This document shows, piece after piece, positions 24,719-32,894 of a DNA stretch of 64,000 nucleotides; positions within the stretch are counted from its first letter, which is position 1; the number at the start of each line of letters is the position of its first letter. This DNA is from Tenggerimyces sp963762635. Lineage in GTDB: Bacteria; Actinomycetota; Actinomycetes; Propionibacteriales; Actinopolymorphaceae. The translations under genes and the position numbers were made by a program. The stretch covers positions 124,001 to 188,000 of the forward strand of contig CAVXLQ010000013.1 in NCBI GenBank assembly GCA_963762635.1. The letters are read 5' to 3'. The notes below the pieces were generated by a model. It saw nothing but the letters and a program-made list of their open reading frames with translations. It was not told the origin of the DNA and ran no database searches.

Positions 24719-25255
24719 ATGACCCTCGACGAACAGGGGCGGCCGGAGACTCCGCTGGCGGCCGATGAGACCGAGACGCTGGTGGGCTTCTTGGAGTACC
24801 ACCGCGCGACGTTCGCCTGGAAGGCCTCGGGCCTGGACGCCGCCGGCCTGCAAGCCCGGGTCGGCGCTTCGACGATGACGTTGGGCGGGATGCTCAAGCA
24901 TTTGGCGTACTACGAGGACCACTGGTTCTCGTGGCGCCTGCGGGGGAACGAGCGTCAAGCCTGGTGGAACGAGGACAACTGGGACACCGACCCCGACTGG
25001 GAGTGGACCTCAGCCGCCTCCGACACCCCGGAGGAACTGCACGCCCTCTGGCAGTCCGCGGTCACTCGTTCCCGCTCGCTCCTCACCGAGACCCTGGCCT
25101 CCGGCGGCTTGGGCCAGCCGGCGCGGCGCGGTCTGATGGACGGCCGCATTCCCAGCGTGCGCTGGATCGTGATGCACATGATCGAGGAGTACGCCCGCCA
25201 CAACGGCCACGCCGACCTCCTCCGCGAGTCGGTCGACGGCGTCACCGGGGAGTGA
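24719..25255 (+). CDS. DinB-family (DUF664) protein
   Basis: This 178-residue helical protein has the DinB-superfamily pattern of metal-binding histidines: LGGMLKHLAYYEDHW near residues 59-73 and IVMHMIEEYARHNGHADLLRE near 150-170. Relatives are mycothiol- or other thiol-dependent enzymes, or uncharacterised. It starts 12 nt after the palindrome shared with the two-component locus, so it is a candidate regulon member. The reaction is unknown. Confidence 0.88.
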   Translation: MTLDEQGRPETPLAADETETLVGFLEYHRATFAWKASGLDAAGLQARVGASTMTLGGMLKHLAYYEDHWFSWRLRGNERQAWWNEDNWDTDPDWEWTSAASDTPEELHALWQSAVTRSRSLLTETLASGGLGQPARRGLMDGRIPSVRWIVMHMIEEYARHNGHADLLRESVDGVTGE

Positions 25256-25292
25256 CCGTGGTTGTCGGTGGCGGCACCTACTGTGAGCCGAC

Positions 25293-25385
25293 ATGGACGA
25301 CCGCATCGAGCCGTTGGTGAAGCTCGAGGGTGTGACGCTCGACTGCGTCGATCCTCGCGGGCTGGCGCAGTTCTACCGGCAACTC
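25293..25385 (+). pseudogene. VOC/glyoxalase gene remnant (5' end only)
   Basis: The first ~31 codons read MDDRIEPLVKLEGVTLDC and then PRGLAQFYRQL, a typical start of a VOC-family domain. After this the frame loses all similarity and runs into antisense sequence of a GNAT remnant. Only about a quarter of the domain is present. Confidence 0.7.
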
Positions 25386-25427
25386 CGACTGCCGTACGGC
25401 AGGCAGCGTCGTCCCGTCCGCCCCACC

Positions 25428-25502
25428 CGGCGGGTGCAGCTCCGACAACACCGCGACGAGCGCGGGCTGGTCCGAGGCGACGGCTTCGCGAATCGTTCTC
25501 AT
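25428..25502 (-). pseudogene. GNAT acetyltransferase gene remnant (5' end only)
   Basis: On the minus strand, the ATG at 25502 starts MRTIREAVASDQPALVAVL followed by SELHPP, a classical N-terminal strand and helix of a GNAT acetyltransferase, before similarity stops. It faces the VOC remnant, and both end at about the same point. Confidence 0.65.
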
Positions 25503-25588
25503 ACTGCGGATTCTCAGCACATTCCCAGGAATCCGCACCTCCATTCCGCCGCTGCGGTAAGCACACGAACCACCTAGTGTTGGACCAC

Positions 25589-27985
25589 ATGGGCAGAGTG
25601 CGGAGGCGGGACGAACGCGGCGTTGTGAGTCAGCTGTTCATGTTCCTCGTGATCAGCGGCGTCGCCGGAGTTCTCGTCGCGGGCCTCGTCATCCCGCTCG
25701 CCGGCATGACCGGCATCTCCACCCAGGCGGCGATCGACAACTTCGACAAGCTCCCGAGCACGCTCAAGGAGCCGCCGCTGCCCGAGCGCAGCACGATGTA
25801 CGACAGCAAGGGCAACGTGCTCGCCACGTTCTACGACGAGAATCGCATCAACGTCGGCCTCGACAAGATCTCCAAGTCGATGCAGCAGGCGATCGTCGCG
25901 GTCGAGGACTCCCGCTTCTACGAGCACGGCCCGCTCGACCTCCGCGGCACCATGCGCGCCCTCATCCGCAACCAGCAGGGCAGCGGCATGCAGCAGGGTG
26001 GTTCGTCGATCACGCAGCAGTACGTCAAGCTCGTGCTCTTCGAGTCCGCCAGCACCCCGGCCGAGCAGAAGGCGGCGATCGACGAGACGTACGAACGCAA
26101 GCTGCAGGAGCTCCGCTTCGCGGTCGGCCTCGAGGAGAAGTACACGAAGCCTCAGATCCTGGAGAAGTACCTCAACATCGTGTTCTTCGGCGAGGACATC
26201 TACGGCGTCGAGGCCGCGGCGAAGCACTTCTTCAACACGACCGCCGACAAGCTCACGGTTCCGCAGGCCGCGATGCTCGCCGGCATGGTCCGCAACCCGA
26301 ACGGCTTCAGCGTCGAGAAGGACCCGCTGGAGGTCGTCGCCCGCCGCAACTTCGTGCTCTCCCGCTTGGTCGACCAGAAGTCGGTCACCGCGGCCGACGC
26401 CGAGCGCTTCGGCAAGCAGGGGCTCGGCCTCGACATCACCGAGACGAAGACCGGCTGCTACAGCTCGAAGTACCCGTTCTTCTGCGAGTACGCCGTCGAG
26501 AAGCTGCTGGACGACCCCGCGCTCGGCGCGACGCGGGAGCTTCGCCGCCGCTACCTCTACGAGGGCCGCCTCGAGATCCGCACCACGCTCGACCCGAAGG
26601 CGCAGGACGCCGCGCAGAAGTCGATCCGCAAGAAGATCCGCCCGACCGACCCGGTCTTCTCCGCTGTCTCGATGGTCGAGCCGGGGACCGGGCACATCAA
26701 GGCCATGGCGCAGTCGAAGGGGTACGGCAAGGGCGACGGCAAGACGTTCGTCAACTACAACGTCGGCCAGAACGACGGCGGCGGCATCGGTGTGCAGCCG
26801 GGTTCGACGTTCAAGCCGTTCGTCCTCGCGGCCGCCCTCCAGCAGGGCATCCCGCTCAGCCATCAGGTGCCTTCGCCGGACGAGATGGTGCTGCCGGCGC
26901 GGGAGCCGATCCCGACGTGCGAGGGCCGGTGGCGCGACGACGACCCGTGGCGGGTCGGCAACTCGTCCAACCCCGGCGCCGACCGCATCGACCTGATCCG
27001 CGCGACGACACGTTCGGTCAACACGGCGTTCGTCAACCTCGAGCGCGAGACCGGACTGTGCGACCCGTGGCGCATCGCGACGGAGTCGGGCATCAAGCGT
27101 GGCGACGGCAAACCGCTGGAGCAGGTGGGCTCGTTCGTGCTCGGTGTGAACGAGGTGACGCCGCTGTCGATGGCCGAGGCGTACGCGACGTTCGCCGCCC
27201 GCGGCGTGCACTGCGGCGCGATCGCGGTGACGTCGGTGCTCGACCGCAAGGGCAAGGCCGTGCCGATCAAGGGCGCGGGCTGCAAGCGGGTGCTCGAGGA
27301 GCATGTCGCCGACGGCGTCAACTACACCTTGCGCCAGGTCGTCGACGGCAACGACCCCAGCCGGTCCGGCAAGGACATGGCGATGGAGGGGCGTCAGGTC
27401 GCGGGCAAGACGGGTACGAACGACGACCGCAAGGCGGTGTCGTTCGCGGGCTACACGACCGACCTCGCGACGTACGCGGTCGTGCAGGACGCGCACTCAC
27501 CGCTGCGCAGCCTGCGTGGACAGCGGGTCGGTGGGGAGCGACTGTCCGACGCGGAGGTGTGGGGCGGCAAGCTGGCGGGTCCGATCTGGCTCGGCGCGAT
27601 GGAGGGGGCGCTCGACGGGACTTCGAGTGCGGACTTCGAGGACCCCGAGGACGTCGTCGTGCAGGGCGAGCAGTCGGACGTTCCGTGGGTGCTGGGCTAC
27701 AGCGAACGCCGGGCGAAGGAGATGCTGCGCGACGCCGGCTTCGAGGTGACGGTCGGCGAGCCGGTGTACTCCTCGCGGGAGGAAGGCACGGTCGCGGAGC
27801 AGTCGCCGAGCGGTGGGTCGGAGTACGGGACGGGCAACGACGTCGAGATCCGGCTGTCGCGCGGGCCTGGCGCGGGCGGTGGCGAGGAGAGCCCGCCTGG
27901 TGACGGTGGCGGGGATGGCGACGGCGATGGCGATGGGGACGGTGGCGGCGATGGGGACGGCGGTCCGGGCGGCGGCGACAACTAG
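25589..27985 (+). CDS. Class A penicillin-binding protein (transglycosylase/transpeptidase) with PASTA
   Basis: This 798-residue protein has a membrane anchor (about residues 13-38), a GT51 transglycosylase domain with EDSRFYEHGPLD and GSSITQQYVK, and a transpeptidase domain with S406-TF-K409, S476-V-N478 and K607-T-G609. One PASTA domain follows (about 690-757), then a tail almost wholly of Gly and Asp. It polymerises and cross-links peptidoglycan outside the membrane. The frame is open upstream, but homology starts at the ATG at 25589. TAGTGT at 25575-25580 is a possible -10 eight bases before that ATG, which would give a leaderless mRNA. Confidence 0.95.
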   Translation: MGRVRRRDERGVVSQLFMFLVISGVAGVLVAGLVIPLAGMTGISTQAAIDNFDKLPSTLKEPPLPERSTMYDSKGNVLATFYDENRINVGLDKISKSMQQAIVAVEDSRFYEHGPLDLRGTMRALIRNQQGSGMQQGGSSITQQYVKLVLFESASTPAEQKAAIDETYERKLQELRFAVGLEEKYTKPQILEKYLNIVFFGEDIYGVEAAAKHFFNTTADKLTVPQAAMLAGMVRNPNGFSVEKDPLEVVARRNFVLSRLVDQKSVTAADAERFGKQGLGLDITETKTGCYSSKYPFFCEYAVEKLLDDPALGATRELRRRYLYEGRLEIRTTLDPKAQDAAQKSIRKKIRPTDPVFSAVSMVEPGTGHIKAMAQSKGYGKGDGKTFVNYNVGQNDGGGIGVQPGSTFKPFVLAAALQQGIPLSHQVPSPDEMVLPAREPIPTCEGRWRDDDPWRVGNSSNPGADRIDLIRATTRSVNTAFVNLERETGLCDPWRIATESGIKRGDGKPLEQVGSFVLGVNEVTPLSMAEAYATFAARGVHCGAIAVTSVLDRKGKAVPIKGAGCKRVLEEHVADGVNYTLRQVVDGNDPSRSGKDMAMEGRQVAGKTGTNDDRKAVSFAGYTTDLATYAVVQDAHSPLRSLRGQRVGGERLSDAEVWGGKLAGPIWLGAMEGALDGTSSADFEDPEDVVVQGEQSDVPWVLGYSERRAKEMLRDAGFEVTVGEPVYSSREEGTVAEQSPSGGSEYGTGNDVEIRLSRGPGAGGGEESPPGDGGGDGDGDGDGDGGGDGDGGPGGGDN

Positions 27986-28036
27986 GAGGGGATGAGCACC
28001 TTCTCACCGGTTGCTCATACGGGTCTCACCGGACAC

Positions 28037-28078
28037 GGCTGAACTCTCACTCGAAGCACTCGAGAGAGGAGTTCAGCC
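28037..28078 (+). promoter_or_regulatory. 5'-UTR hairpin covering the ribosome-binding site
   Basis: GGCTGAACTC (28037-28046) pairs perfectly with GAGTTCAGCC (28069-28078); inside it 28047-28048 pair with 28066-28067 and 28050-28053 with 28061-28064, around a 7-nt loop. The Shine-Dalgarno sequence GAGAGAGGAG (28062-28071) is wholly inside the right arm, and the stem ends 3 nt before the ATG at 28082. Confidence 0.6.
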
Positions 28079-28081
28079 AAG

Positions 28082-28654
28082 ATGAAGACGCGAACCCTGA
28101 TTGCCGGCCTGACCGCGGGAGTCGCCGCGCTGGTGGGAGTCGTCCTCGTACCGTCCATGGCGCACGCCGAGGAGCGCGTGTGCCGGAACGTGACGCTCGG
28201 CGCGATCACCGTCGACAACCTGCGCGTACCAGCCGGCGCGTGGTGCACGCTGAACAAGACCAAGCTGATCGGCACGGCGAAGGTCGAGCGGGGAGCCGCC
28301 CTGTCGGCGACCGGCGCGCGCATCAACGGGAATGTCCAAGCGGAGAACGCACGACAGGTCAACCTGCGCACCACCTTCGTCGGCGGCAGCGTTCAGCTCA
28401 AGCAGGGCGGCGGCGCGTCGGTGACGGACAGCCGGATCACCGCGGACCTCCAGTACGACGCCAACCGCACCGCCCTGTCCGCGCTGCGGAACACAGTCGG
28501 CGGCAGCATCCAGGTCATGTCCAACCGCGGCGGCGCGACGATCACGTCGAACCGCGTGAACGGCAACCTGCAGTGCAAGTCCAACAGCCCGGCGCCGAAG
28601 GGAAGCGGCAACATCGTGCAGGGTAACAAGGAAGACCAGTGCAAGAAGCTCTGA
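28082..28654 (+). CDS. Secreted beta-helix-like hypothetical protein
   Basis: This 190-residue protein has a Sec signal peptide (about 1-30, ending SMAHA). The mature part repeats a pattern of small and hydrophobic residues with regular Asn/Gly turns (KVERGAALSATGARINGNVQ, then GGSVQLKQGGGASVTDSRI), suggesting a short right-handed parallel beta-helix. Four cysteines (near 36, 56, 164 and 187) may form disulfides. I do not recognise a function. Translation may be controlled by the hairpin that encloses its ribosome site. A strong terminator follows. Confidence 0.82.
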   Translation: MKTRTLIAGLTAGVAALVGVVLVPSMAHAEERVCRNVTLGAITVDNLRVPAGAWCTLNKTKLIGTAKVERGAALSATGARINGNVQAENARQVNLRTTFVGGSVQLKQGGGASVTDSRITADLQYDANRTALSALRNTVGGSIQVMSNRGGATITSNRVNGNLQCKSNSPAPKGSGNIVQGNKEDQCKKL

Positions 28655-28673
28655 CCTAGATCCCCCCGTCAAC

Positions 28674-28707
28674 CGGCCGGCGGGCCCTTTCCTAGGCCCG
28701 CCGGCCG
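28674..28707 (+). terminator. Terminator after the beta-helix-like gene
   Basis: CGGCCGGCGGGCC (28674-28686) and GGCCCGCCGGCCG (28695-28707) form a perfect 13-bp stem with an 8-nt loop, 20 nt after the stop codon. Confidence 0.88.
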
Positions 28708-28930
28708 TTCCTGCGCCGGGCACCAGCGCGGTCCGGCCGGATCGGTGCCGAGCCGGATCCCGACATGAGTACTCTTCCCGCGTGGCTGCCTTCGACGACC
28801 GAGTACTTGACGGATCGAGCGGGGCAGTCCTCTACCTGCAGAAGTCTCCGCGGAAACGTGCTCGGCTGTCACTGCCTCCTGGAACTGTGGAGGCGGCGAA
28901 GGGGTCTCGAGCAGTAGTCGTCAATCTCCA

Positions 28931-29380
28931 CTCTTCGCCGCAGTCGAGGAGGCGAACAACGCGTCGGGCCTCGGTCCCAAGGCGCTCGCCACTCTGATCG
29001 CCGACAGCGGGGACCCGGCGGCAGACCTGCGGGCGGCCGGCGTACGCATCGTCCGCGCGCTCCTCGACCCGGTGCACGCGGCGCTGCACCGGTTGACGAT
29101 CGCCGAGGCGGCTCATCACCCGGAGCTGCAGCGCACCTGGCGCGACGAGCCGAACCAGTCCAGCGCCGTCGCGGTGATCGTCGACTACCTGACCGAGTGC
29201 GACCGCCGCGGCGTGCTCAGCGTTCCTGATCCCGCCCTGTCAGCGCGTCAGTTCACCATGCTGCTCGCCGCCGAGGCGCAGGTCCGCTCGTTGCGCGGGC
29301 TCGAACGCGTACCAGACAAGGACGTTCAGGCGATCGCCCGAACGACCGCCGACCTGATCGTGCGGGCTCATCAGCCCTGA
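28931..29380 (+). pseudogene. TetR regulator remnant lacking its DNA-binding domain
   Basis: The frame from LFAAVEEANN to the stop at 29380 (about 149 residues) matches the part of a TetR protein from just after the helix-turn-helix (normally ...FPSKEALFAAV...) to the C-terminus, including LAAEAQVRSLRGLERVPD. Upstream the same frame holds no HTH and no ATG or GTG start until deep inside; the first plausible starts are at 29069-29072. The N-terminal ~50 residues have been replaced by unrelated sequence. Its 3' end overlaps the MerR-VOC gene by 10 nt. Confidence 0.7.
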
Positions 29381-30405
29381 GCCAGGCCGATGGAGTTGCC
29401 GCTCGGATCCTTGACGATCGAGTGGCGCGGCATGCCCTCGGCTTCGCGTGGGGCGAGGACCTCGGTGGCGCCTTCGGCAACGGCGCGAGCGTGGATCGCG
29501 TCGACGTCCTCGACGAGGAGGGAGAAGCCGGACGGGCCGGGGCGGTCGAACCTGTCCTGGTCCCCGAGCAGCTGGACGGTGAAGTCGGAGGCGCTGTACT
29601 CGCCGAAGGCCCTTGTGTAGAAGGCCTTCGCCTCGGCTTCGTCGTCGACTGCGAGCTTGATCGAGGCCGGCCGCGGTGGGGTCTCGCCCTGGAAGAGGTC
29701 GATCCAGTTGCCGCTCGGGTCCCGTACGGCGGACCTGCCGGCGTTCGGCGGAACGGTCTCGGTGGCACCCTCGGCGACGGCCTTCGCATGGTACGCCTCG
29801 ACGTCGTCGACCTCGAGCCCGATCGTCCACGGCCCTTGGGGCCGGTCGGAACGGCCGGGGCCGAGGAGCAGGAACAGGAAGAAGTCGTCACGGCCGTACT
29901 CGCCGAACGAGAAGCCGAAGTGGTCACGTTGCTCGGTCCGGCGGATGACCTTGTACGGGAAGTCGAACGCCCTTTGATAGAAGGCGATCGAGGCGTCGAG
30001 ATCGTCGACACCGATGCCGATCTGAACGGGTCGGCAGCCGGTTTGCACGGTGGGCATGGGGATTCCGTCCTCCAGGAACTGGTCGAGTTGGGAGATCCGC
30101 GCTTCGACGTGCCTGCGCTGCCGTTCGAGCTTGTGGCGATGCGCCTCGAGCGTCAGCTGGATGCCGTCGTCCGTACCGGCTTCGAGAATGCGGCGGACGT
30201 CCTCGATCGGCAGGTCGACGCCCCGGAGCGCCTGGATCAGGCGCGCGTCGCGGATCTGTGCCCTTCGATAGCGGCGGTAGCCGGAGACGGGATCCACCTC
30301 GGCCGGGGTGAGCAGCCCGACCTCGTCGTAGTGCCGGAGCGTGTGCACCGACACCAGCGCGAGGCGGGCGAACCGCCCGATGGTGAGGAGTTCGTCGCCG
30401 GACAT
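29371..30405 (-). CDS. MerR-family regulator fused to two VOC domains
   Basis: This 344-residue protein has a MerR winged helix at the front (LTIGRFARLALVSVHTLRHY, residues 7-26, then GYRRYRRAQIRDARLIQAL) and a coiled-coil dimerisation helix (about 85-115). Two tandem VOC modules follow (about 125-242 and 247-343), each ending in a DPSGN-type metal-site motif. The VOC pair replaces the usual effector domain and could bind an antibiotic or an electrophilic metabolite, as in bleomycin-resistance proteins. The promoter at 30412-30442 has MerR architecture and implies autoregulation. The TetR remnant overlaps its 3' end. Confidence 0.9.
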   Translation of the reverse strand: MSGDELLTIGRFARLALVSVHTLRHYDEVGLLTPAEVDPVSGYRRYRRAQIRDARLIQALRGVDLPIEDVRRILEAGTDDGIQLTLEAHRHKLERQRRHVEARISQLDQFLEDGIPMPTVQTGCRPVQIGIGVDDLDASIAFYQRAFDFPYKVIRRTEQRDHFGFSFGEYGRDDFFLFLLLGPGRSDRPQGPWTIGLEVDDVEAYHAKAVAEGATETVPPNAGRSAVRDPSGNWIDLFQGETPPRPASIKLAVDDEAEAKAFYTRAFGEYSASDFTVQLLGDQDRFDRPGPSGFSLLVEDVDAIHARAVAEGATEVLAPREAEGMPRHSIVKDPSGNSIGLAQG

Positions 30406-30411
30406 GCCACC

Positions 30412-30442
30412 AGCCTGGAGTCTCGGGTAGCCCGAGGGTCAA
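30412..30442 (-). promoter_or_regulatory. MerR-type promoter of the MerR-VOC gene
   Basis: On the minus strand, TTGACC (30442-30437) is the -35 and CAGGCT (30417-30412) the -10. They are separated by 19 bp that include the palindrome CTCGGG-CTA-CCCGAG. A 19-bp spacer over a dyad is the hallmark of MerR-activated promoters. The ATG at 30405 lies 6 nt past the -10, so the message is probably leaderless. Confidence 0.72.
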
Positions 30443-30443
30443 C

Positions 30444-31106
30444 CTAGATCACGCCGTCCTCGGGCTTCGCGTGGCAGAGGCAGATCATATTGCCGTCCGG
30501 GTCGGTCAGCGTCGAACCCTTGACCAACGTCCCGCCGGCCGCCACCGCCGCGTCGATGCGGGGTTGGACCTCGTCAGGGTTCATCCAGAGGTCGAGATGC
30601 CAACGCTGCCTGGGTTCCTCGCTGCCCGACTTCTGGAACCAGATCAGCGGCAGCACCTGACCGTTGTCGCCGACGTCGGCCCAGCCGTCGCCGCTGGTGA
30701 TCTCCCGGCCCAGCACCGCCGCCCAGAACGGTGCCGACTTCTCCAGATCCGGAGTGTCCAGGGCGAGCTCGAGCCGCGACAGGCCCCGGCAGCTGAGCTC
30801 CACGCCGGCGGCCGCGGCGAGCTCGGCGATCTTGCGGGCCAGCGTGACGTCCAGCTCGGTGACGCCGTGCGCCTCGTACCCGCTGGTCAGCCGTACGTCG
30901 ACCCGACTCCCGCGCACGTCGAAGTCGGCCTGGTGGCCGAGCTCCTCGGCGGCCGCCCCGATCGCCGCGACGAGCTGGAGGCTCGCGGAGAAGCTCCCGG
31001 TCTGGATCCGCGTCTCCAGCCGGAACAGGCCGTAGTCCTGGATGAACGCCCACCCCGTGAGGTCGGCATCGGTGATCTCGCGTCCGGTCAGCGCCTTCGT
31101 GGTCAT
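30444..31106 (-). CDS. Pterin-dehydratase-like domain fused to a VOC domain
   Basis: This 220-residue protein starts with a region resembling pterin-4a-carbinolamine dehydratase (LTGWAFIQDYG and AAEELGHQADFDVRGSRVDV). The HHP-type catalytic motif reads GHQAD, so dehydratase activity is doubtful. The C-terminal half (about 105-218) is a VOC domain ending in STLTDPDGNMICLC. This two-domain arrangement recurs among actinobacterial hypothetical proteins. The ATG at 31106 has GAGGGTGAGG upstream. It ends just before the MerR-VOC promoter and runs in the same direction. Confidence 0.8.
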   Translation of the reverse strand: MTTKALTGREITDADLTGWAFIQDYGLFRLETRIQTGSFSASLQLVAAIGAAAEELGHQADFDVRGSRVDVRLTSGYEAHGVTELDVTLARKIAELAAAAGVELSCRGLSRLELALDTPDLEKSAPFWAAVLGREITSGDGWADVGDNGQVLPLIWFQKSGSEEPRQRWHLDLWMNPDEVQPRIDAAVAAGGTLVKGSTLTDPDGNMICLCHAKPEDGVI

Positions 31107-31275
31107 GGCCTCACCCTCGCATCCCTTGACGACACCTGATGTCATATTGGAACCGCTATCAGAAGACTCGCACGGACGTCACGCCAGACGGAGAGCGCGG
31201 TGAACATCCTCAAACGGCGTGGCGATGACAACAGTCGAGACGCGGGTTTGGTCCAAAATATGCTTCGCTATCATT

Positions 31276-31294
31276 CAGATGATGCCAACATCTG
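31276..31294. promoter_or_regulatory. Inverted repeat upstream of a TetR gene
   Basis: CAGATG (31276-31281) and CATCTG (31289-31294) flank 7 bp, 15 nt before the TetR start. It is the best candidate for that regulator's own operator. Confidence 0.4.
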
Positions 31295-31309
31295 GATGGG
31301 AGGGCGGGC

Positions 31310-32329
31310 ATGGTCAGGCTGACCAGGGCGCAGCAGCAGGAACGGACGCGGGGTTCGGTGCTGGCGGCGGCGCGGGCGGAGTTCGGCGAGCGTGGGTATG
31401 CCGACGCCAAGGTCGACCAGATCGCCGAGCGCGCTGAGCTGACCCGCGGTGCCGTCTACTCGAACTTCCCCAGCAAGCGCGCCCTCTACCTCGCGGTCCT
31501 GGTCGACTCGCTGCAGCCCGCACCGGCCGCGACCCAGCCGCCGGGCAGCGTGGTGGAGGCGCTCGGCGCGTTCGCCCGGGTCTGGTTCGAGCGGTTGCCG
31601 CTGACCGGCCACTCGCCCGCCGACGGGAGACTGCGGCTGCGGTCGCTGGCCGGCGTGATCGACGACGAGCGCGGCCGGGTGGTCCTCGGTCAGGTCGCCA
31701 AGCTGGAGGCGTTGCTGCTCGGCCGGGCGCTGGAGTCCCTCGACGCACGGTCGCCGCGGCGGGTAAGGCTCGCCGAGCTCGTGCTCACGTTGCTGAACGG
31801 TGTCGGCCAGCTCGCCGAGACCGCGCCGGGCTTCGGCGACCCGTTCGACGTGGCCCGCGCGTGCGAGCACTTGGCCGACCTCGACCTCGGCGACACCTGG
31901 GACCCGCCGCACCTGGCGTTCACTCGCTCGGCCGAGCTCGTCGACGAGTCCTCGGACGGCGACGACGGCGTTACCGTCGTGCTCGGAACGAGCCGGCTCG
32001 CAGCGGCAGAAGAGGCGGTCCGCGCCGCCGGACCCGACGAGCTCGTCACCGTAGTCGTCGCGACCAGCGATCGCGCCGAGCTCGGCCGCCTGGTCGCGTT
32101 GCGGATCGGCGACCTGATGGGCTGCCTGCGTCGCGTCTTCGGCCCCGACCCGTTGCCACGGCTTCGGCTCGTGCTCGACCGCGAAGAGCCTGGCGAGGAC
32201 GACTCCGAGGTTGCCGTACGTATCGACCGCGGTCGGATCGTCGCGCGAGCCCAGGGACCTGGCGCCGGGCACGCCGTGGGCGTCGCTCAGGTGCGCGGAA
32301 TACCCAACGTGGAAAGCAGGTCCTCGTGA
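31310..32329 (+). CDS. TetR-family regulator with an additional C-terminal domain
   Basis: The first ~60 residues of this 339-residue protein are a standard TetR helix-turn-helix (ARAEFGERGYADAKVDQIAE, then LTRGAVYSNFPSKRALYLAV), followed by a normal helical ligand domain to about residue 195. Another ~145 residues have alternating beta/alpha character (GVTVVLGTSRLAAAEEAVRA, DELVTVVVATSDRAELGRLV) that TetR proteins, usually about 200 residues, lack. The tail might be a second ligand-binding module. GGGAGGGCGGG precedes the ATG. The end overlaps the convergent winged-helix gene by 43 nt. Confidence 0.85.
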   Translation: MVRLTRAQQQERTRGSVLAAARAEFGERGYADAKVDQIAERAELTRGAVYSNFPSKRALYLAVLVDSLQPAPAATQPPGSVVEALGAFARVWFERLPLTGHSPADGRLRLRSLAGVIDDERGRVVLGQVAKLEALLLGRALESLDARSPRRVRLAELVLTLLNGVGQLAETAPGFGDPFDVARACEHLADLDLGDTWDPPHLAFTRSAELVDESSDGDDGVTVVLGTSRLAAAEEAVRAAGPDELVTVVVATSDRAELGRLVALRIGDLMGCLRRVFGPDPLPRLRLVLDREEPGEDDSEVAVRIDRGRIVARAQGPGAGHAVGVAQVRGIPNVESRSS

Positions 32330-32877
32330 AGCTGGAACCAGATCGCGTGGTACGAGGAGGTGCTGTCGGCGAGGTACTCCAGCTCGCCCGCCTTCGCCCG
32401 CGCGAGCGCGGTGTCGAACCGGGTCCGGTAGCGCACGAACCGCTCCAGCGCCGCCGACAGGGGAGCGCAGACGGCGTCGGCCCGGTAGTCGAGCCCCAGG
32501 AACGCGCCCAGCACGCGCGCGTCGTACGCGGAGTCGTCGTGGTCGCTCAGCTGCCAGGCCGCGCAGAGGTCGAGCAGCTCCGGGTTGAGCACGAGGAACT
32601 CGTCGAGCGCCTTGGCCGCGGTGGCTCGTCCGCCCGCGGCGTCGAGCTCGGCGGAGATGCGTTCCAGGTCGACGGCCTTGCCGGTGTCGGTGATACCCCA
32701 GCCGCCGAAGTCGCCGGGCAGGTGCGTGACCTGCCCCGCGACGGCGAGGTCGATCAGCTCGGACTCGACGTCGTCGGCGGGCAGCCCGGTGGCTTCGGAA
32801 AGCCTTGCCAGGCTGACGAACCCCACACAGCGAAGCGTGTGGAGCACCAGGAGATCGATGCTGGTCGAGTACGGCAC
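32287..32877 (-). CDS. Winged-helix-like hypothetical protein
   Basis: The N-terminus of this 196-residue protein resembles a winged helix (LLVLHTLRCVGFVSLARLSE, then ATGLPADDVESELIDLAVAG). A long helical C-terminal half ends with YHAIWFQLHEDLLSTLGI. Its start lies only 17 bp from the start of the divergent PPDK-like gene, and that pairing suggests a shared function or control. I know no enzyme function. Confidence 0.75.
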   Translation of the reverse strand: MPYSTSIDLLVLHTLRCVGFVSLARLSEATGLPADDVESELIDLAVAGQVTHLPGDFGGWGITDTGKAVDLERISAELDAAGGRATAAKALDEFLVLNPELLDLCAAWQLSDHDDSAYDARVLGAFLGLDYRADAVCAPLSAALERFVRYRTRFDTALARAKAGELEYLADSTSSYHAIWFQLHEDLLSTLGIPRT

Positions 32878-32894
32878 GTGCTCAGGCTACTCGA

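Noticed and set aside
25262..25588. An N-terminal extension of the PBP reading frame
   Set aside because: Class A PBPs begin at the membrane anchor; the extension overlaps VOC/GNAT remnants and has no family similarity.
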